A stretch of DNA of 8,737 nucleotides from Candidatus Omnitrophota bacterium. GTDB lineage: Bacteria > Omnitrophota > Gorgyraeia > Gorgyraeales > Gorgyraeaceae. The notes beneath the pieces were generated by a model. It was given only the letters and a program-made list of their open reading frames with translations. It ran no database searches and was not told the origin of the DNA. The position numbers and the translations under genes are program-made. The DNA lies in the NCBI GenBank assembly GCA_026387215.1, contig JAPLMC010000090.1:1-8737 (forward strand), in the 5' to 3' direction. Below are positions 5,627 through 8,737 of this stretch, in pieces (within the stretch, counting starts at the first letter, position 1; each line of letters opens with the position of its first letter).

Positions 5627-7963
5627 CTAAAATCCTCTACTCATGCTAAAATGAATCCTTCCAGTATCTCCCTGACTATCATCCGGATTAACAGGAAAAC
5701 CGTAATCTAATTTAACAGGCCCTATAGGAGTTTTGATCCTTACTCCCATACCAATGCCTACTTTAATTCCGCCTGGGGATACTCCGCCTTTTGGCTTAGA
5801 GTCAGGCACAGGCCATACGTTTCCTGCATCTACAAACAGAGCGCCTTTCAGATTTTCTATTATTGAAAATGTCAACTCTGCGTTCGCAACAGCTAAGGTA
5901 CCGCCACCTATCGGATCTCCTGATTGATCTTTCGGGCCTACATCGCGTTCTTTAAATCCTCTGATTGTATAAGTACCACCCGCAAAAAATCTCTCATAAA
6001 CAGGTACTGCTCCACAATCTCCGCCATAAGTGCTGACTATTCCGTCTCTCAATTTTAATTCCAGTACAAAAGGCCCTATGCTGGAATAACGACTTACTGA
6101 ATTGAAAAATTTCGCAAAATCCTTGTCGCCTCCAAAAGGCCCGCCAGCTACTTCAATAGACCCTACAAGAATAGACCCTTTTATAGGATTAAATTTATTA
6201 TCTGTTGTATCATTTGTAAGCTGGAACGTGGTACTGGCTATAGTATTTTTTCCTTCCTCGTCTTTTAAGGACTGGGAAACATTACTATCTAAGTCAGATA
6301 TATCTACTGTCTCTATCTTATAGGTCAAGTCTCCTCTTAAAACTTCATTGAATTCTTTTCCGAATCTTATATCTCCGCCCTGCCTTGTTTCATCATAGGC
6401 ATACCCTGTGGATCCGCTTTTATTATGTTCTGAGGCGTAAAGATCAACTCCAAAAGAAAGAGGCTTATCAAATATCCACGGTTCTGTCCAGCTGAGTAAA
6501 TAATTTTTACGAGTAGACCCAAATTCTCCTCTGAGCTTTATGTCCTGTCCATCTCCTGTAAATGTAGGAAAATTCCATATGTCAAAATTTCTCTGTTCTA
6601 TTTCTACAAAACCTATAAGTTTATCTATCGAACTAAACCCTCCGCCAAAACTAAATTCGCCTGTTTTTGTCTCCTTAACCTCCACCACCATGTCTCTTTT
6701 ATCAGGCTCAGCTGTTTCCTCAGTATCAAATGTTATATCTTCGAAATAACCCAGGTTATAAAGCCTCTCTTTGCTCCTTTTCAACTTTGCTCCGTCATAA
6801 CGTTCACCTGGTTTTATCCTCAATTCCCTGCGCACAACAACGTCTTTTGTTTTCGTATTTCCCCGTATATTAATCTTATTGACGTACGCTACCTCTCCTT
6901 CTGTAAGAGTATACGTAATGTCTACTCTGTCTGTTTCTATATTCAAAAGCGTATCAGGCCTAACCCTGGCCATTATATATCCTTTATCAAAATAATATTC
7001 CTGTACGCCGCCAACATCAGTGTGAAGCCCTTCTTCAGTAAACGTATCGCCTGGTTTCATTTTTATAAGTGCTTGAAGTTGTTCTTCAGAAAATACATCA
7101 TTGCTGCTGCTAACTTTTATATCACCTGTCACATATTTTCTGCCCTCTTCTATGCGTACCGCTACTTCAATCCATTTTTTCCTGGCCTTTTGCTGGAAAA
7201 TAAGCTCGTATGCAGGCTTTACATCGAGATACCCTGCCTGTTTATAAAAATTCTTGATACGTTCCATATCGTCTTCCAAGACTTCCTTTTTATAAACTCC
7301 GGAGCGAAAAAATCCTGCTGTCCTGGACTTCATGATTTTTGCTATACGCTTGTCGCTAAACGCAGTGTTGCCTATCAGGTCTATCTTTTTTACAACCGCT
7401 CTTGCGCCTTCGTTTATAGTAAATACTGCTTTGAAGGAACCGTTGGTTTCATCCAACTCGATTTTATAAGCAACATCTACCCATGGATAGCCTTTTTTCT
7501 CATAAAGGTCTTTTATGCTATCCGCGTCTTTCTTTAGCTTTCTTTCATCTGCAAACTCATTTAGTTTTGACTCTATAACGCCTTCCAGTCTCTTGGAATC
7601 AAAAACCTTATTCCCGATAAAAACTACTTTGGCAAGAGGCGCTTTTTCTGTAACGGTAAATACAACGCCCACGCCTTCCTGAATATCTTCTACAGATACG
7701 CTCACATCGCTGAAAAAACCCAAAAGATACAGCCTCTTTATATCCTCATCCACCACCTTTTGGGAAAATGCATCGCCTTTTTTTGTTTTTAGTTTTGCCA
7801 AAATCGTAGCGCCAGAAATTGTCTTATTGTCCTTCACATCTACATATTTTATAATTTTCTGCGCTATTTCTTCTTCAGCAACTACAGTAATACAGTTAAG
7901 AGTAACCGCTGCAAGAAAACTAATAGCTAAAATTATATATATTCTTATTTTCAATTTTGTCAT
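5627..7963 (-). CDS. bamA: Outer membrane protein assembly factor BamA
   Basis: BamA is the essential Omp85-family insertase that folds beta-barrel proteins into the outer membrane. The precursor is 778 aa (E. coli 810). Residues 1-29 form a Sec signal peptide ending VVA before EEE. Five POTRA domains follow at roughly 35-108, 109-186, 187-274, 275-356 and 357-431. Each shows the POTRA ending pattern, such as YLLGFFSDV (79-87), YEKKGYPWVDV (154-164), YKQAGYLDV (240-248), YFDKGYIMARV (324-334) and YNLGYFEDI (402-410). The barrel runs from about 434 to the end. TIRGF (666-670) in ERFFAGGTYTIRGF is the conserved loop 6 motif, and the chain ends in Phe (HFSMSRGF), the C-terminal beta signal. No clear ribosome binding site precedes the ATG; the leader is very AT-rich. 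It is the first gene after the promoter at 7993-8021. The length and all landmarks suggest a functional protein. Confidence 0.97.
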   Translation of the reverse strand: MTKLKIRIYIILAISFLAAVTLNCITVVAEEEIAQKIIKYVDVKDNKTISGATILAKLKTKKGDAFSQKVVDEDIKRLYLLGFFSDVSVSVEDIQEGVGVVFTVTEKAPLAKVVFIGNKVFDSKRLEGVIESKLNEFADERKLKKDADSIKDLYEKKGYPWVDVAYKIELDETNGSFKAVFTINEGARAVVKKIDLIGNTAFSDKRIAKIMKSRTAGFFRSGVYKKEVLEDDMERIKNFYKQAGYLDVKPAYELIFQQKARKKWIEVAVRIEEGRKYVTGDIKVSSSNDVFSEEQLQALIKMKPGDTFTEEGLHTDVGGVQEYYFDKGYIMARVRPDTLLNIETDRVDITYTLTEGEVAYVNKINIRGNTKTKDVVVRRELRIKPGERYDGAKLKRSKERLYNLGYFEDITFDTEETAEPDKRDMVVEVKETKTGEFSFGGGFSSIDKLIGFVEIEQRNFDIWNFPTFTGDGQDIKLRGEFGSTRKNYLLSWTEPWIFDKPLSFGVDLYASEHNKSGSTGYAYDETRQGGDIRFGKEFNEVLRGDLTYKIETVDISDLDSNVSQSLKDEEGKNTIASTTFQLTNDTTDNKFNPIKGSILVGSIEVAGGPFGGDKDFAKFFNSVSRYSSIGPFVLELKLRDGIVSTYGGDCGAVPVYERFFAGGTYTIRGFKERDVGPKDQSGDPIGGGTLAVANAELTFSIIENLKGALFVDAGNVWPVPDSKPKGGVSPGGIKVGIGMGVRIKTPIGPVKLDYGFPVNPDDSQGDTGRIHFSMSRGF

Positions 7964-7977
7964 TTATTTTAATAATT

Positions 7978-7990
7978 CTTATTTAATAAG
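7978..7990. repeat. Short palindrome CTTATTTAATAAG at the predicted bamA transcription start
   Basis: Arms CTTATT and AATAAG (6 bp each) flank one central T. The element sits immediately downstream of the -10 hexamer and covers the predicted start site, a common place for a repressor operator. It is made almost only of A and T in an AT-rich gap, so it may be chance. Confidence 0.3.
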
Positions 7991-7992
7991 TT

Positions 7993-8021
7993 AATATATC
8001 ATATATAAAAAACTATGTCAA
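7993..8021 (-). promoter_or_regulatory. Sigma70-type promoter upstream of bamA
   Basis: On the minus strand a perfect -35 hexamer TTGACA (8021-8016) is followed by a 17-bp spacer and TATATT (7998-7993), five of six matches to the -10 consensus. The expected start of transcription is near 7986, which leaves a leader of about 23 bases before the bamA ATG at 7963. It lies just after the dnaB stop and reads into bamA, so it is the likely main promoter for the bamA-skp-lpx series. The region is very AT-rich, which makes chance -10 matches easy, but exact TTGACA with ideal spacing is uncommon. A 13-bp palindrome (7978-7990) overlaps the predicted start. Confidence 0.75.
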
Positions 8022-8038
8022 ACGAAACTCATAATATG

Positions 8039-8737
8039 CTAAAACGCCTCTTCACTAGTCAGACCTTCTTCTCTTAATGCAAGATTATCAAACTTAGCGT
8101 AATCCTTAAGAAAAGCTAGCTTTATAGGGCCTACTGGACCGTTACGTTGCTTTGCTATAATTAACTCCGCAACGCCTCTATTTTCCTCTGTAGGATTATA
8201 GTATTCCTCTCTCAAAAGAAGTCCTACCACATCGGCATCCTGTTCTATAGCGCCTGATTCCCTTAAATCGGAAAGCTGAGGCCTGCGATCTTGACGATTT
8301 TCCACTGCCCTTGAAAGCTGGCTAACCGCTATAACTGGAACTCTTAACTCTCTTGCTAGGGCCTTTAATGAACGAGATATTTCTGATATTTCCTGCTGCC
8401 TGTTTTCAGAGTCTGGCATACCCTGCATTAATTGCAGATAATCAACAATTATAAGCTGTATATTATGTTGAGCTTTCAGTCTTCTCGCTTTTGCCCTAAG
8501 TTCCAGTACGGAAAGCCCTGCTGTATCATCTATAAAAATAGGCGCATCTGAAAGCTTTCCTGCAGCATTTGTAAGTTTTGGCCAATCTGACTGGGATAAA
8601 AAACCTGTCCTGACATTATGAGCGTTTACCCTTGCATGAGAACACAGCATCCTTTGCACAAGTTGTTCCTTTGACATTTCAAGGCTGAATATGACAAGGG
8701 GTATTTTTTCTACAACGCCTATATGCTCCGCCATGGA
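8039..8737 (-). CDS. dnaB: Replicative DNA helicase DnaB, C-terminal part (5' end outside window)
   Basis: DnaB is the hexameric 5'-3' helicase that unwinds DNA at the replication fork. The last 232 residues are visible of a protein usually about 440-470 aa, so this is the RecA-like ATPase domain without its Walker A, which lies to the right of the window. Numbered from the first visible residue, VIFSLEMS sits near 15-22. The Walker B strand is LIIVDYLQLM near 95-104. VIAVSQLSRAVENR (135-148) and the block SDLRESGAIEQDADVVGLL (156-174) are hallmark helicase motifs. IIAKQRNGPVGPIKLAF (193-209) carries the conserved Lys and Arg that act on the neighbouring subunit's nucleotide. The Met at 8734 is internal, since the frame is open through the edge and homologous sequence precedes it. 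No intein interrupts the visible part. The stop is only about 18 bases upstream of the bamA promoter -35, and no terminator is seen, so read-through into bamA is possible. Confidence 0.96.
   Translation of the reverse strand, partial: SMAEHIGVVEKIPLVIFSLEMSKEQLVQRMLCSHARVNAHNVRTGFLSQSDWPKLTNAAGKLSDAPIFIDDTAGLSVLELRAKARRLKAQHNIQLIIVDYLQLMQGMPDSENRQQEISEISRSLKALARELRVPVIAVSQLSRAVENRQDRRPQLSDLRESGAIEQDADVVGLLLREEYYNPTEENRGVAELIIAKQRNGPVGPIKLAFLKDYAKFDNLALREEGLTSEEAF

Noticed and set aside
290..7537. Plus-strand open frames of 63-177 codons (for example 2033-2566, 7022-7537, 1205-1651)
   Set aside because: Each lies opposite a strongly conserved minus-strand gene. Their translations resemble no family I know and have no supporting start signals; they are reflections of the codon use on the other strand.
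7889..7897. Lipoprotein signal in BamA at Cys24
   Set aside because: TLNC has Asn before the Cys and does not fit a lipobox; VVA at 27-29 gives a normal signal peptidase I site.
8732..8734. ATG at 8734 as the start of a short dnaB-like gene
   Set aside because: The frame stays open to the edge, and MAEHIG matches an internal part of DnaB just after the Walker A helix. The gene is truncated by the window and not shortened.
1..8737. CRISPR array, tRNA or rRNA genes, insertion sequence, phage genes or defence system
   Set aside because: No spaced repeats, cloverleaf, transposase or phage-like protein was found; almost the whole window is accounted for by housekeeping envelope genes.

Overview
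Every gene in this window reads leftward (minus strand) and almost all of the sequence is coding. Transcription order is: 3' end of dnaB, a near-consensus housekeeping promoter, then bamA, skp/ompH, lpxD, an lpxC-fabZ fusion, lpxA, lpxI, a GAF-ANTAR regulator, and the 5' part of queF, which runs off the left edge. The longest gaps are 75 bp (dnaB-bamA), 65 bp (bamA-skp) and 57 bp (lpxA-lpxI). No gene-free stretch exceeds 300 bases, and no rRNA, tRNA, CRISPR array or transposase is visible.

The source is a diderm bacterium making a lipid A type outer membrane. It has AT-rich DNA, an LpxC-FabZ fusion as in Bacteroidetes and some other deep lineages, LpxI instead of LpxH, and a two-domain GAF-ANTAR protein. 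This would suit an uncultured lineage such as Omnitrophota or a relative. That placement is inferred from gene content and needs a phylogeny.

Region by region: 8039-8737 holds the C-terminal ATPase half of the replicative helicase DnaB. The promoter at 7993-8021 (TTGACA, 17 bp spacer, TATATT) can drive everything to its left. 5040-7963 encodes outer membrane protein assembly: the BamA insertase and the periplasmic chaperone Skp. 991-5020 encodes four proteins that cover early Raetz pathway steps: LpxA acylates UDP-GlcNAc, LpxC deacetylates it, LpxD adds the second acyl chain and LpxI cleaves the product to lipid X. The fused FabZ domain belongs to fatty acid elongation, which supplies the 3-hydroxyacyl-ACP used by LpxA and LpxD. 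1-988 holds a putative RNA-binding antiterminator protein whose stop codon overlaps the start of queF (queuosine pathway).

The pathway genes are conventional. The less ordinary signals are a perfect 16-bp GC-rich hairpin between bamA and skp (5590-5624), an AT-rich inverted repeat with three TTGACA motifs before lpxI (1807-1852), the LpxC-FabZ fusion that keeps a Met at the FabZ start, and the ANTAR regulator placed at the end of a lipid A operon and coupled to queF. I found no clearly new system.
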